Positions 36,426 to 49,664 of a DNA stretch of 64,000 bases are shown here, in pieces. Positions within the stretch are counted from its first letter, which is position 1. The number at the start of each line of letters is the position of its first letter. The position numbers and the translations under genes were made by a program. Location: contig NC_031768.1 in the NCBI RefSeq assembly GCF_001522545.3, positions 81,935,769 through 81,999,768 on the forward strand, read 5' to 3'. The notes beneath the pieces were generated by a model. That model was not told the DNA's origin. It made no database searches and worked only from the letters and a program-made list of their open reading frames with translations. The DNA is from Parus major (taxonomy: Eukaryota > Chordata > Aves > Passeriformes > Paridae).

Positions 36426-39400
36426 AAGTCCCAGCGGAGCTGTGGTCAGCTGGGCACCACGCACAAGGACAGGACTCCTCAGGAGGCTTTTGTTTTATTC
36501 AGACACGAACATTGTCACCAGACCCTCCCAAGTGTTAAATGGAGACTGTATACACAGACACCCAAAACTGCTTTTTGATGGAATGGGGAATATTAGTTAC
36601 CTCCCTATTCCTGAGGAGGATTTTACAAATGTGGTCTTCAAAATAAAGAGGCTTTCCTCTGAAGATCATCTAAATCTATGAGATTCATTGTCCTTGCTGG
36701 AAACTCATTTAGCGATTCACAAAATATAATGTTGATCCCAGATTTCCCCATGCATTTCAGAATGCTTTATGCACCCTGTGTAGTGAGCAAAAATTAACAG
36801 TCTAAAAAGCTTTCTAATTTCACTTCTAATGAGACTATACAGAAAAGCAGCTGGAACTCCTGCTTATAAACACCTTGCTATAATTACCAGATAAGCAAAA
36901 GAACTAGGCTTTGTAATCATAATAAATTACCAAGCAGAAAATGTAATAAAATCTAACAAAGTCTTTCTATATTGCACTGTGTTAATACAACCTTTTTATA
37001 TTACCATTTATTGCAAAATGCCAGGCAGCTAATTAAGTGAAGAGCTTTTTCCTCGGGTTAAGTAGAGCACCTACATTCCTGCAATTATTATACTTTTGAA
37101 AAGTGTGTCCTGATTCTGCTCCCATTTAAAGAAAAAAAATCAAGTCAGCATTATAGCAAGTTTTGTATGCTTACTCTCCAGTACATTTAGCAAATGGTCA
37201 AAATGGCTAGGTAAGAGCTTGAAATAAACTATGCTTTGCACAGCCATAGTGCTTCTTATTCAGGGGCTATAGTGCATTTGATAAATATTCATTAACTCAC
37301 ATACTGCTGCTCTGAAATAAGCAAAGGATATATTTAAGTATCACTTGGTTTACTACTGAAATGCATTCCCCTTTTTATGTTTGGACAAGATGCAGCAAAA
37401 AAGCTGCTGTTTAACAATACATATGAATATTATCTACAAATTTATTCACTATTTAGTCTCTGTTAGAATGGGTGGAGGCACTTTGCCAGGGAAATCTCCA
37501 GAATTATCCCTGTAAATATGTCATTTAAACACACTTTGAGTACTTCAAACATAATTTTTACAGGCCAACCCACTCTGAGAGGCCGTCCAAATGACTTGCT
37601 CTGTTTTACACCCAGTCTACATAAGCGCTTCCAGTTTCAGTATTAGGATTATATTAAAAGCTTAACTTGTATTTACTTATCCACCAAAACCAATTCTGGC
37701 AGGGCAGGCAAACATTCATCTTAATTGAAAACATCACATCTTTGTTTTTTCATCAAATTAATAAATGAGGTCACCAGATGGCTCTTTTAGGATCACTGAG
37801 CTGGGCTTCTTGGATTTTATGTTCCTTGTGTGCTTTACCACAAAGCTAAAAATCCTTAACATTGCCAGCATATCACATCAATCAGTGCTGGCATCCTCAC
37901 ATGAACAAAGTACCTCCAACAAAAACCTGTGTTTCACAAACACAGAATCCTTTCCTGAATCCAGCCTCTCATGTCAAAAGACTTGACAACAGACCTGGGG
38001 ACATACATTACGAGTGATGTGCCATGGAGCAGTGCTAGAGGGACTTTTCATTTAAGATGCATTAATGAATCTGTTCTCCTAAATAGAATTTATTTCTTAG
38101 AAAGGTCAAGTGTCTTTTATTGAACAGTTAATTTTACAATCAGGTATTCAATCTGCCAGGTGGGCTCCATGGCAACATTAATCAACATTTTATATAGTTA
38201 AAACTTGACCTAGCAGATTATCACCATCTTTCTCCTCTTTAATGTGGAGGAATGGGAAAAAACCCTTGTCTCGTTAATTTAAGAGACTGAACCAGGCAAT
38301 ACATTGCTGACTCCAGCCAAAACCCTTTGCAGGGCCACTACTCCTGTATCTCTACAGTGGGCTTCTCAAAAGTGAAAGCAAATCTCGCATTTCCCCAGGT
38401 TCTTTAAGCTTCTGGCACAGAATTATTCTCTATCACCACCTGGCATTGAAAAAGTTTGCATTTCATTTAGATAAACTGCACAAAACTGTAGTCTGAGCAC
38501 CTTCTAGGCATTTGGAAACAGTTTGGTGGTGGTGCATTGCACCCAACACTTTGGAGGCTGATCCATAGGAAGCACACATATACACTACTGCAGTATGGAT
38601 CTGCAATGGGCTTGGCCATGTACACGTTGACAAATCCTCCATGCCAGCTTCCAGAACATATTTACCTTTACCGAAACCTAAGCAAATGTGTGGACAGTTA
38701 ATGAAATGGCACAAAGACATTTTGCTGAGAGATGTTGTGCTCCCACTTGGCATTATGGCTATTTGAAACTCCTTGAGAAATTGTAAATGGCTAGAAGAGC
38801 ATTAAAACATCTTGAATTGGAATTCAGAACACTAGAAACTCACAGGAACACGGGACAAACTTCATGCAGTAAAAGATAAACTACACCTACAGGGCCTTGA
38901 CACACAGCAATGCTTTTTCTTATCTTCCAAAAGCCATAATGGAAATCATTATAGACTTCTGGTGAGCAAACCAGAACATTTTGAAACAGAAAACACCATG
39001 CTTACTGTGGACAAAATAAAATAATGCCAACAGATATATGCATTTGAAATCAGTGTAACCACAAGATGTCACTCTAAACTTTACTTAGAGGAAGAGTTAG
39101 ACTACTTCAACTTTTAATAGAGTTGAAAGATACTTTTTTTGAAGTGTATTTATAGTCTTCCACATTGCATTTACAAAATGTAAACCATAAATTAATTTCT
39201 ATATGTTAAACACAACTAAACAAACATGAGAATTGCAGTCTACCACACCAAAACTTTTAAATCCTCAAAAGACAGGCTGGGTATGAAACAGTAGCAAGAA
39301 TAAAAAAACAACAGCCCTTTGGTTTGAGAGGTTAAAGAAGAAAAAGAAAGAAGTTGCAGTTCAGTTCAACACTGGAGATCAAAAACAACTCAAGAAAATG

Positions 39401-42400
39401 CAAGCTTTGGGAAAAAATAGCCACTAAACATTTCAACCCTGTATCTATCCCTCTGTCTCACTGCAATTAGGCTGGATTTCTCTTGCTATCTAATTACTGT
39501 CTGCTTGGAAAGATACTCCATTTGTTTTGTAGTAGAAATCATGTAGTTCATCTAAACTATCTAACTATTGGGATAAAAATCTGGTCTAAGAGAAAGGAAG
39601 CAGCACTTTCAGTAGCATCAGCATCTCTAAAAGCTCAGGCAGCGAAGGCTCAGGGGGAAGCATCCAACAGTTTTGACGTTGCTTTAAAACATGTGTGTTA
39701 TTAATACCATCACACAATGGAAATTGTTAAGAGAAGCTCTCTTTGCTATCCTTAAAGTCTAGGAAATCACTATGAAAAACTAACTCCAAAACACTGATAA
39801 TGTTGCCAAGGTACTCCCAAAGTTAGAAAGCGTCACACTTTAGGTCTATGGTCACACATCACTTTTCCCTCTGCTCTGACACTTGATTCAGTATACAGAG
39901 TGGGCCTGCTCTGGGAAAGCTGCCCGAGCAACCTTTGTACCATTTATCTGAGGAGCTGAAAGGCTGAGAGCAGTAAGAAGATTTCTTGAGAGTTCTTTAG
40001 CTTAAGAGCATTAAATGCTACCCTGGGAATTAGATCCTACCCTTGACTCCTAGTGATAGTCTCACTGAGGTCAGAAAGTCACATACAGAGTATTTTTCAA
40101 AAATGATCACCCATCAGATAACACTCATGTTTAAAGTACCCAAAAGGAGACACTAAGACAGTCTTGCTGGAACGGTGACACTCCCTGTTGCAGCTGGGGC
40201 TGTGGTCAGACACAAGAAGTGGTGCATGTAGTGATGTATCAGGTCAGAAGGGTCTCCAATCAGGCCTCAAAAATATTATATTTTTACTTCTATTTCTCAA
40301 GGTTTCAGTACCACCTCTCACAGAGTAAATAATGATAGGAAAGCAATGAATTAAATACTTGCTCATGACACGAGTCCTGCCCCTTCTGCACACTGAATGA
40401 AGCAGGATTTTTGAAGAAAACAAGTTTGAGGTTAAATAAATAGCACTGCCCTCTGATCACTTACCTAGTTCTCTTCTTTAAACATTGTTTGAAAATAAAT
40501 ACTACATCCTTTCTGCATAACACAAAGTAACATAACATAATGGAATAACATAACTATTTTGTGTTTCTAAAGCCTGGGATTTTGTGCAATGGTGCCTTAA
40601 TCAGCTATATCAGCAGATATTCAAAGCCACATAACTATGATGATAAAATGAAGACAGGAAAGAAAAAATTAAAGACATAAATTCAGTCTTCTTTGCAAAG
40701 AGCACATAATTATCTCAGAGGCAGATCAGGGTGACAGAACACAAATAACCACAGAAAATGTCTCATGACAGAATCAAAGCACGATGGGAATGAATAACAC
40801 AGTCCGCAGCATTTCTTGTCAAGACACACTTTAATACTCAACAGAGCTCCCAAGTACAGAATAATACCTGAGCAACCTACAGCAGAAGTTTGAGATAAAT
40901 ACATCCACAGTTACCCACCACAATATGTATATATGAATTAATATAAGCATTTTATATATAGATATATAAATTCACAAATATACACAGGTATGTGTATCTA
41001 AGATTAACTAGTTTACTTTGATGCGTCTTACTGTTCAGCGTTCAATCCCAATTGCACTTAAACCATTCTGATCAGTATTTTTCCACTGACTCCCACAACA
41101 CACTGGAAGCACAGAGTTAAGTAAAAAGGATACTGAGATTCCAAAAGATCCACAGTGGTGGCACTAGGTAATAAACTCAGCTCATTTCTAACAGCTTTGA
41201 GAAACACAAGGTATAACACTCTTCAAGGCTAAAATGTTTCTGTGATTCCAAAATTACCATGCAATTTCTTAAAAAGTCATATTCACTGAACAAAAGTCAC
41301 ACCACAGTCTAGCCTAAAATGACTCTGCAGACCAAAACATTAGCAAGGGAGAACAGCTCTGCTATTTTAGAGACAAAAAATAAACATTGGGATTAGTGAT
41401 GGAACAGCTTGCCCCAGATTATTTTCTTCCATTTTATTAGTAGATGTACAAACTACATTAGCAAGATATAAATCCAGTCTTTCTTTCTCTGACACCAAAA
41501 GAAAATCATCTATCTCATTGTTCTTTTATATTCTGAAAAAGGAAACTGCATTATTCAAAATAAAACCAAATTATCTAAATTAATCTCTTAATAATTTGTC
41601 TCTAGTTCTCATCACAAACCAACAATATAGGGCTATCCCTATTTAATGCAAAGAGAAAGAAAAGCTTCACATTGGGACAGCAGCCACACAGTAACAGCTG
41701 CTGCAACTGCATTTTATTAATTCTAATTATATACAGAATCCATATGGCCAAGTTGCACTTTAAAAAAAAACAAAACAAAATTTAAAAAAAACCTACAGAA
41801 ACAAAACAGAGCTTTTATTCTTTGCTGGATATTGAAAACCAACAACCTCAACACTTATCACATTGCTCCTATCAAAAATGGTTTATTTCTAATGCACAGT
41901 TTTTGCATATCAAATCACAAAAGTCCTGAAAGGTTCTGAATTCCTTGTCTGAGATGTAAATGTTATCATTCATGGGTTAAAAGGCAGCAAAACACGAGCA
42001 GAGTGTTGCATTAGGATTACAAGTGATTATGTATTACCCAGGTTGTATCAGTGCTGTAATCGGTTTCTTCTTGTACTTGGATAGGCTGAGAATCCAGATA
42101 CAGACCTGGGCTGGGATCTTCTATTTATCAGTGGTCATCAGCATTCACTCCCATAAAAGCAAGAGGTAGCAGAGCTTCAGTTTCGGGTTGAGGTCTTTCC
42201 TGGTAATTCACAAACTTTTAATATTTAAAGTCTTTCAAATATAAACTGATTTAGGGTACCAAACAAGATTCCCACATCTTTGCACACACCCTCCCTCAAG
42301 GTGGGAAACAGCTTTAATACTAAGAAGCTGGCTACTCACATCACCAGGCTGGCCAGCAAGAACAGAGAGCACCATGCCCTGGCTCTCTTTGCTTCTCATC

Positions 42401-42533
42401 TCTAACCAGTAAGACATCACCTTAACACCCAGTAAGTACCAAAGACTAAAGCAATTCTGAGAAACATTTCAGCTCCTCTATCACAGACACAACTAAGAAA
42501 AACTGTAATATTTCAGATGTCAGTGAAACACAA
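36426..42533. other. Intronic DNA without recognised gene
   Basis: Long unique stretch, repeat-poor and AT-rich, with homeodomain-like TAATTA words (for example GCAGCTAATTAAGTG near 37026-37040). Reading frames up to 96 codons lack domains. Possible conserved non-coding DNA, but conservation cannot be judged from one genome. Confidence 0.5.
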
Positions 42534-42694
42534 GGGTTGCCCAGAGAGGCTGTGGGTCTCCTCCCGTGGAGATATGCAAAAGCCATCCGAACACAATTCT
42601 GAGTGACATGCTCTAGGGAACCCCTGCTTAAGCAGGGAGATTGGACTAGGTGATCTCCAGTGGTCCATTCCAACCTGACCCACTCTGTCACTCT
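42534..42694 (+). mobile_element. CR1 LINE 3' end fragment
   Basis: GGGTTGCCCAGAGAGGCTGT, then GGGTCTCCTCCCGTGGAGATAT, the GACATGCTCTAGGGAACCCC and GCTTAAGCAGGGAGATTGGA blocks, TAGGTGATCTCCAGTGGTCC and ATTCCAACCTGACCC, is a CR1 3' UTR in plus orientation. The terminal octamers have decayed to CTCTGTCACTC. Confidence 0.92.
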
Positions 42695-44806
42695 TTCAAA
42701 CTCCCATCTCTGGGTATCTTCACTCCAATCCCTCTACAGCAACATGATGTCTGTCTGTCTTCTTTCTCCACGTGCATCCACCTGTCAGCTCTCACCAGCA
42801 AAATCTGGACCCTCAGCCCACTGTCAATGCAGCCTGATAGAAGAAAAGAAGCCTTATTTCCTCCAAAGTATCCACAGGCACCATGGGTTGAGAAGAATTG
42901 TAAGAGATTGAGAGAAATTATAAAAATGCAAGAGAAATTGCACTGCCATGGAAGCAAAAACAGCAGTGGGCCAAAATCCACTAGAAACCAGTTACTACAG
43001 ATCCGCCTTTTTCCCTTTTTTAACAAACAGTCCACTCCTTGTGACCAGACTTTCACTGGAGAACTGCAAGGGGTTAGTCTCTCCAGCTGGCTGCAATCCA
43101 GCCCCAAGCTCATAAAAGAAAAAGATCACACAGCTTCAAACCATCCCAAAGATCGAGCACTACCTTTAGCTCTTTTGAGAGAAAGCACAAAATTTGCTTA
43201 CTAAGTGAATTGGACTTCAAGAATAAAAGCAGCTGCAGCTGTCTTCAGGCAAAACAAAAGCTGCCCTTGAATTTCAATTTCAGTTCTGCTGTAATTTATG
43301 CTGCAACAAAGAAAGATGCCAGTTTGGGAAAGTAGGACTCTGTGCAAAGTAATAACAGGCTTCCCCATTGTCAGAGATGTCATTTGAGCATCTCTCAAAT
43401 GTGACAGAGCACTGAAGAGGTTTTGCACATTTCTTTTGCTCCTCAACATTTTTAATAGTCAGGGAGGGTTTAAATATTTTTAGATACAGCTATGAAGGAA
43501 TCTGCATTTCTCAGTCAGGGAAGGTCTGAATATAAATCTCTGAGAGAATCACCCCAACAGATGATCTCAGGCAAGCAAAAACAACAGGGGTTTATTCTTT
43601 GACATCACGAATGGTGGATGCAGGCCCTCCACAAGAGGATTGCTTAATGTCCCTGGGCTGGACACAGGCTCGGTTGCACTGGATTAACACCTGAGGAATT
43701 CAGTGTTGTTACTGTGGATGAAACAGCCTGGCAGTGACCAAAAACCAGCACACTGAAAGTAAGTCTAGAGAGCAATTACATAGGAGACAAGTGACCTTAC
43801 ATCCAGGAGCACTGCGCGTAGTTGAGCACACTAAGAATGTGACTGGGACAAAAACATCTACTGAGAGCAAGCTTGGAAAGTATAAATAGGCAACACCTAG
43901 TTGTGCTTTCCTGTTGAAAAGTCTCCCAGCACAGCAATTCATTTCATGTCCTTCTGGTCCCTGAAACACTGACACAGCACTAAGTACAAAAACATGCTTC
44001 CTCCTATGGACTGAGAAAGATGGTTAGTAGTGACAGTCACCATTGCCTCACCTCAGAAAGGTGACTGTCAAACAAGTTCTCCATTTGGATTTCTTCAATA
44101 CTAGTAGCTTTATCAGGAACCTTCCAAAATTGGACATTGCCTTGTTTTCTCTGATGCCATGAATGTTAAATGTTTGCTCAAAGAAAGAAGTACAAAAGAA
44201 GTCTTGGTGGTTGTGAAGAAAAACCTGAAAATATGATAGCAGTGTTTCCTAAAGACAAGATCACAGGACCAGACAGTAACAACCTTCAGTATTTAATAGA
44301 TTATTTCTATGCCTTTTGTGCAAATCTCAGCACTACCCATGTATGACCAGCACTCCATTTTTGCATTTTCTGGCATCTTTATTTGTTCTTCACACCTACT
44401 TTGGTACAGGCCCATTCTCCAGCCCAGGACTGTGAAGCAGGTCTGTTTTTCTTATCATGCATCCTGCTTTTCATACATCTGTTTCCCAGTCCTGACCTAC
44501 CTCCTTCCCTCTATTCTCAAATTTAATTAAAAACTTTCTCCTCAAACACAACATGCCTAAACAAATCCCTTCTCTTCCCACTAATCTGTATTTTTCTTCT
44601 TCTCCCTATATGGTCAACAGTATCATCATTCTTCTCAGCATTAAAGCCTTCATAACATGGGGGACATTTTTCATCATTATTCTTAGTTGACATGCCTGGC
44701 TATGCCTATCAAAATCTTCCTCGTTTTTCATTCTTAGAGTTTTCTTTTTATGACAGTGACATATTCCAACATTCCATCATTACTCCTATGATAGTTTCCT
44801 CTCCAG

Positions 44807-44824
44807 TTTTTTTTTTTTTTTTTT
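44807..44824. repeat. T18 homopolymer
   Basis: Uninterrupted run of 18 T. Confidence 0.85.
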
Positions 44825-46799
44825 CTAAACTATCCAGAAATTTAACAATGGCCCAAAGGGCAAGAAAAATGTCAGTCCCAGCTCACAACTTTGTAGACAC
44901 TGAGGTCAGTCAAACTAAGACAAATCCATAGGAAATCAAGCTCTTGGCTTGCTTCATGCTAGGTATAATAAATAATTGCATTTCTCAAAGGCTATGCTAT
45001 TTTTAATAGATATATATGTCCTAAAATAATTAAATCAAAGGGAAACTTGCTTTCAATCTCTGAAATGTTCTCTTTATGTACCCTATCTGTCCTAGGTACC
45101 TTCCAATAACATGGCAGAATACAAGATTTAACTAGATCTCTGAAATTTTGGAGACTAATGGAACACTATTGAGTTATACTTCCACTTCATTTAAACAATC
45201 TTTTAACAGAAGAGCAATATGTGATCTCAGAAAAATCATCTGACTTCCTTTTTGACTTGATTTAAAAGGCACAATCACTCTTTTAAAATGGATTTTTACA
45301 ACAAGGTTTATTTAAAAGTGAGCTGGATGAGGAAGAGTTTAAAAAAACCAGCCTACTGGAAATGTAACATTGTACCCCAAGTCTCTAAGTGCAGGCTGTG
45401 ACACAGATTGTGAGTAAATTCTGTAACAGTAATGTTTACTACAGCAATTTTTCAGAGCAGTTTTAGAACATCCACATTATTCTGCAAAAATGGTACAATA
45501 CCACTTAGGAAAAAAAAATAGTGATGTAGATTTTAATTGGAAATATGGTATTTTAAAACTCAGGCAAAGTTACGCAAGCGTGAGAAAAAAACATAAGACA
45601 TGGTTTCAAAGCCCTCAGGAAATACGTCACCAATTGCAGATTGGGTTTATCCGAATTTTAGAAAAACCTATAGAGATTAGTTTTTACCTAATACTGCATA
45701 AGATGATTACAGTTATTTGTGGCACTTTAATTCCTACTAGAAACAAAATGATGTTTTATAGAGATGTATCTACAAAAAAACCCAAACAACCCTGATATAA
45801 ACCTCTTTTATCCATTCTCATTCCAGAGAACCACCCTTTAAGCTGTGGAATCATGCACTTTTCTTAATGAAATGAAGGCTAGACAAATATATAGCAGAGG
45901 TTTCTCAAAATAAATTCTACTTAACTATGTACTGCATTATTAAAATTTATGAAGTTTCATAAAGAACAGAACTGAAAAAAAAAAAATTTGGTTGCTTTGA
46001 CACATCCAGATGACTATTATTACTCTCTTTCATGATTTCCCTTTTTTATCTCAGCATGATGTCTCCAAGATGCCCCATTATGAGACAATCCCAACAAATG
46101 AGGCATTTGGATTTCTGGAGGTTTCATTTCCTCTTCCATGCAGGGTTTTAAAAATGTTCTCATCAGCACATGTGCTACAATTTAAGAGAACCTTGTGATT
46201 TTAATATCAGCTAGTGAAAGATGACCCTACAAAAAGAAAAAAAGCTTTACAAGGTCCCAAAAACAGCATAACTCCTCACTGCCCATAGAAGAATAGGTAA
46301 AATCCTTCTGGTGAAAGAAATCTAGAATTAAGATTAATGTCAATATCTAAATTCATGTTCTTCTCCTTGCATGCTCCTTCTGAAGAGTTGCTCCTTCTCC
46401 CTCCTCTTAAGGCTGGATTTTCAAAGCATTGTGTTTGGGCCACTGGAGTGTAAGTGGGACTCCAGAGACTGCAGTTCCACATGTCACTTTGAAAATGTGC
46501 CTGTTAGCAACTAACTCAGCTGTCACTGAGCACAGCTACTGTAGCAAGAAGTCCTGCAACAAGAACAGCCCAAAGGAAGAAGGGAATGCTTTTGAACCAG
46601 AATTAATATGTAAAAGGACGATCCTTCAATAATCTTCCTATAAATTACTTACAGAACTTTTCCTTACATGACTGTAGTGGCTTCTTGCATGTGTAGAATA
46701 TATGGAAGAAAAAAAAATTGAATCTTCCTTTCTCTCATGTTACCCCACTTCAGTATTCCACATTTAATATTTATGAAACACATTGAAGATAAAAATAGT

Positions 46800-46813
46800 C
46801 ACACACACACACA
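46800..46813. repeat. (CA)7 microsatellite
   Basis: Seven uninterrupted CA units. Confidence 0.85.
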
Positions 46814-47950
46814 TTGAGAAGCCAAGTTCAAAGATAACTGAATCAAATCAGCATAATCACACAAGCATAAATTTGAGAATAAAAGGAACTAGACAGCAAT
46901 AGGTTTGAAAAGTGACTCTGTTATTATTTTTCTTTATCTGTTCTTGTTATACTCAATTTAAGACATCCTACAGATTTTTAAAGCCTTTTGGAAGTTAATA
47001 AGAATTGAACCCACACTTAAAGGACAGAGATGGTTACAATGGATTAATTTATTTGTAAAGGAACTAAATTCCACTGAAGCTCTGGGACCTACAAAAACTG
47101 AATTTGGCACATAAAATAAAAAAGCTATGTAAACTTTATTCCTGGTAAGAATGTATATCTCTGCATCCAGGTTAAAGATTGTGTACAAAAAACACATTTT
47201 TCATTAGTAGTTACAGCCTAAATATTGGAGAGGTCAATCATTCTGGATAAAACCAATATTTGACAGCTATAAATGAGAGAGTTTTGGAAAGCAACGAACA
47301 CAGACTCTGGAAATTAAGACTCATTAAAATCAGGCACAGAAAAATGGACACTTTCAAGACCATTAGACAGTCTGTAAATATAAAAGACAAAGGAACATTA
47401 GCAGTACAGCACTTAAAAAGAGACCAGAAGCTCTGCATTAGGTATTCCTTTGTGTGGTGGTCTGATTTATAGGTGAATAGAGAAATTATGCCATGAAGCT
47501 AAAACAGATGTTACAGAAGTGAGGGTCTTTTTAAATACTAATTATGCAAGAATCTCATTATTGATTGTGGAATATCATCTACCACATTTAAAATTTGTAG
47601 GATGTCTCATCTCACAGAGGGGAGATCCCTCTTAAGTATTGTTCCAGAATCTAGACCAACCAAGTAACAAACCAAATGTAATAATGAAAGACTTTGAACA
47701 TGTCTCACAATTCCCAAATCTCTTCTATAAAAGGAAGCATTTAAGAAGAAAGAAAAGACATCTAAAGGCCCACAAATTAAAATGCCAACTTCTGTAACAC
47801 CATACTCCTCAACCTGTTATTGCAGCAATCAAAGGATGCAAGTTCTTCTTTGGGTTCAACTTTAATGTAGTTATAATCACTTTTTCATTTCTAACATGTG
47901 TAATACATCAGCAGATCTTGTAGCATAGCCAAACACAAAGCACACATGTT

Positions 47951-47990
47951 GTTAGAATACTCTGAAGTATTCTAACTACTTCCAAGTAGT
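47951..47990. repeat. Two abutting perfect hairpins
   Basis: GTTAGAATACT (47951-47961), loop CTGA, and AGTATTCTAAC (47966-47976) form a perfect 11-bp stem. The last two bases are shared with a second hairpin: ACTACTT (47975-47981), CC, AAGTAGT (47984-47990). Both stems are perfect. Confidence 0.85.
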
Positions 47991-49394
47991 GCAGAAGTAA
48001 ATGTACAGCTAATGTCACTTCTGTGACTGGTATATTTCTTTAGTATACATTTCTATATCCATAGTCACCTTCATAAAAACAATATGGAAAGGTCCAAGAT
48101 TTTTTTTTTTTTTAAATCTATTTACAACTATTTGGTAAATTCAATTCCATTATTAATCTATTTCCTTTTTAAAAGCATACAGAGCATTAAAGTTATGTAA
48201 AGTTTATAAAATAAAGCTAATAGCTTTAAATAAGTTAATTAAAGTTATAAGTGAAATAGCATTAACATTAATCAATTCCATTTGCAGGAAATGTTAGAGA
48301 CTGGCAATACATATTTTCCACAAATGCTACAGAAATTCCTGAAACTAGTTCCAGACCTCCATTGTCTTCACAGTATTAATGCATTATTAATGTGCTTCCA
48401 CTTTTATGACATTAATCAAAATTTTTCCATAACTGGTCCTGACTGTGCTCTGCAAGGAGCACAGCTGATACTCTGGCTTCAAACAGCCATAAGTTGAAGG
48501 CATGTGTGCTTCCACAAATATGATCTGTGTTAGGAAATGCACCCTTGAGGCAAGTTCCTCACAAAATATAGATGTGTGTGAAGGAACGACCATGCAATGT
48601 GAGCGAAAGGGCAGAGGGAGGTAGAGCAAGGGACATGCACGGTCACAGTCACCACTTCCCATAACTGGCAGCTCGGGCACAGAACAGGGAACAACAGGAA
48701 TGCCAAGGCAAACAGGTATGTTCATTGAAAACATCATATATAACAACTTATGGAGGCTGCTTTATATAAAGCTCCAAAACAACAAGCCCTTGATTTTAAC
48801 ATCACTTACAAGATGAAATGGGGATCTTCAAGTATGTGGAAGAAAGACTGAGTGATATGCCAGCACATCTATTTGAACACTGCAACATCACATGAATGGG
48901 AACATTCTGACAAACTGTGTCCTGGAGCAATTTTCTTAACTCATTTTTTAGTTTCTCTGTTTCTCACTTAGTTTCTCACTTTTCACAAAAACATAATTCA
49001 AAAGACACAAAGATTTTCAATGCTACTTGGTGCCAGTGAAATCAAGCAAACTTTGGCCATTTACCTGTGGAGATGGCTTCATCTTCAGCTTTGCATAAAC
49101 AGTTATATCCTACTCTGACTCAGTATCTTGCATTAAATAAAGCAAAGTAGCAAGGTTTAGGAGTAACTACTCAATACCTTAACTTCTGTTAGGTCTCTGT
49201 TACTTTTCTTTCTCTGAAAGTAAGAAAATACCTTTGAAATATCAGAACAATGAGTTTCTGCTCAGAGAGCCTGTAAGGATCACCTCAACACACTTTTCAC
49301 CATAAACACGAAATAAATAGTGACTAATAAGAAAGTTACTAGGTCTAACCTAGCTCTGACCTCCAAGAGAGTGCACCTAGTATTAGACATTAGT
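47991..49394. other. Intronic DNA just downstream of the L27 exon
   Basis: A T14 run lies at 48100-48113, and a short TTTCTCACT direct repeat near 48961-48980. A minus-strand frame of 119 codons (48387-48746) has no recognisable domain. No second DLG2 exon seen. Confidence 0.5.
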
Positions 49395-49400
49395 ACCTAC
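49395..49400 (-). other. 5' splice donor of the L27 exon
   Basis: On the minus strand the exon ends in TAG and the intron begins GTAGGT, a near-consensus U1 donor. It leaves a single G as the first base of the next codon, consistent with the conserved Asp that follows in this family. Confidence 0.82.
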
Positions 49401-49532
49401 CTAGAAGTGCCTGGAACAAGCTGCTCTTAAAGATGCCCATCACCTTTCTGATGGCTTTTTTCAATTGTTGCTCTTCTGGCTTCCGTAGTTTTTTGCAATA
49501 TTCCTCCAGCAGTACTAAAGCTCGGTCAGTAT
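49401..49532 (-). CDS. DLG2: DLG2 internal coding exon encoding most of the L27 domain
   Basis: Read on the minus strand, this 132-nt segment is open throughout and gives 43 complete codons, with two bases of a split codon at the start and one at the end. The peptide contains LLEEYCKKLRKPEEQ and then VMGIFKSSLFQALL, the signature of the N-terminal L27 domain of discs-large MAGUK proteins. DLG1 has the same layout, but the cysteine-lysine run and the GIFKSSLFQALL wording fit DLG2 better. L27 domains are helical hetero-dimerisation modules that link membrane-associated scaffolds to partners of the CASK/Lin-7 type at synapses and cell junctions. The final split codon begins with G, which fits the Asp that opens the conserved DIQEFYEV stretch of the next exon; that exon is not in the window. 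Both boundaries are phase 1, so skipping would keep frame. There is an in-frame Met at codon 31. The DLG family call is firm and the DLG2 paralogue call is likely. Confidence 0.88.
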
Positions 49533-49557
49533 CTAAAAAAAATACAAAAACCCAAGC
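49533..49557 (-). other. 3' splice acceptor of the L27 exon
   Basis: On the minus strand the exon is preceded by a T-rich run (a T5 block, then GTA, then T8) ending in AG at 49533-49534. This is a good polypyrimidine tract and acceptor, and it fixes the exon start at 49532. Confidence 0.8.
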
Positions 49558-49664
49558 AAAACAATGTCTTTATTGGCTCTGGAAAGTATCTAAACACTCA
49601 AATGCTAACTACACATTTTGAGAGGCACTGTTCACACATATAAGGAACATTTACAGCAAATGTT

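Larger units (their letters stand above)
42695..47950. other. Intronic DNA without recognised gene
   Basis: A 184-codon plus-strand frame (42650-43204) begins in the CR1 tail and runs on, with no known domain. A T18 run lies at 44807-44824. A 101-codon basic frame (45490-45795) is not recognised. A (CA)7 run lies at 46800-46813. Confidence 0.5.
1..49400 (-). other. DLG2: Presumed DLG2 intron downstream of the L27 exon
   Basis: Everything between the donor at 49395-49400 and the left edge of the window lacks a recognisable coding exon on either strand. DLG2 introns commonly run to tens or hundreds of kilobases, so a 49-kb intron segment is expected. That the whole stretch is one intron is inferred, not shown; a short unrecognised exon or a nested non-coding gene could be present. 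The intron carries the repeats listed separately. Confidence 0.65.

Noticed and set aside
43540..43640. Possible reversed LTR end (TTTATT followed by GC-richer sequence)
   Set aside because: No terminal repeats or promoter boxes found; a lone reversed AATAAA is not enough.
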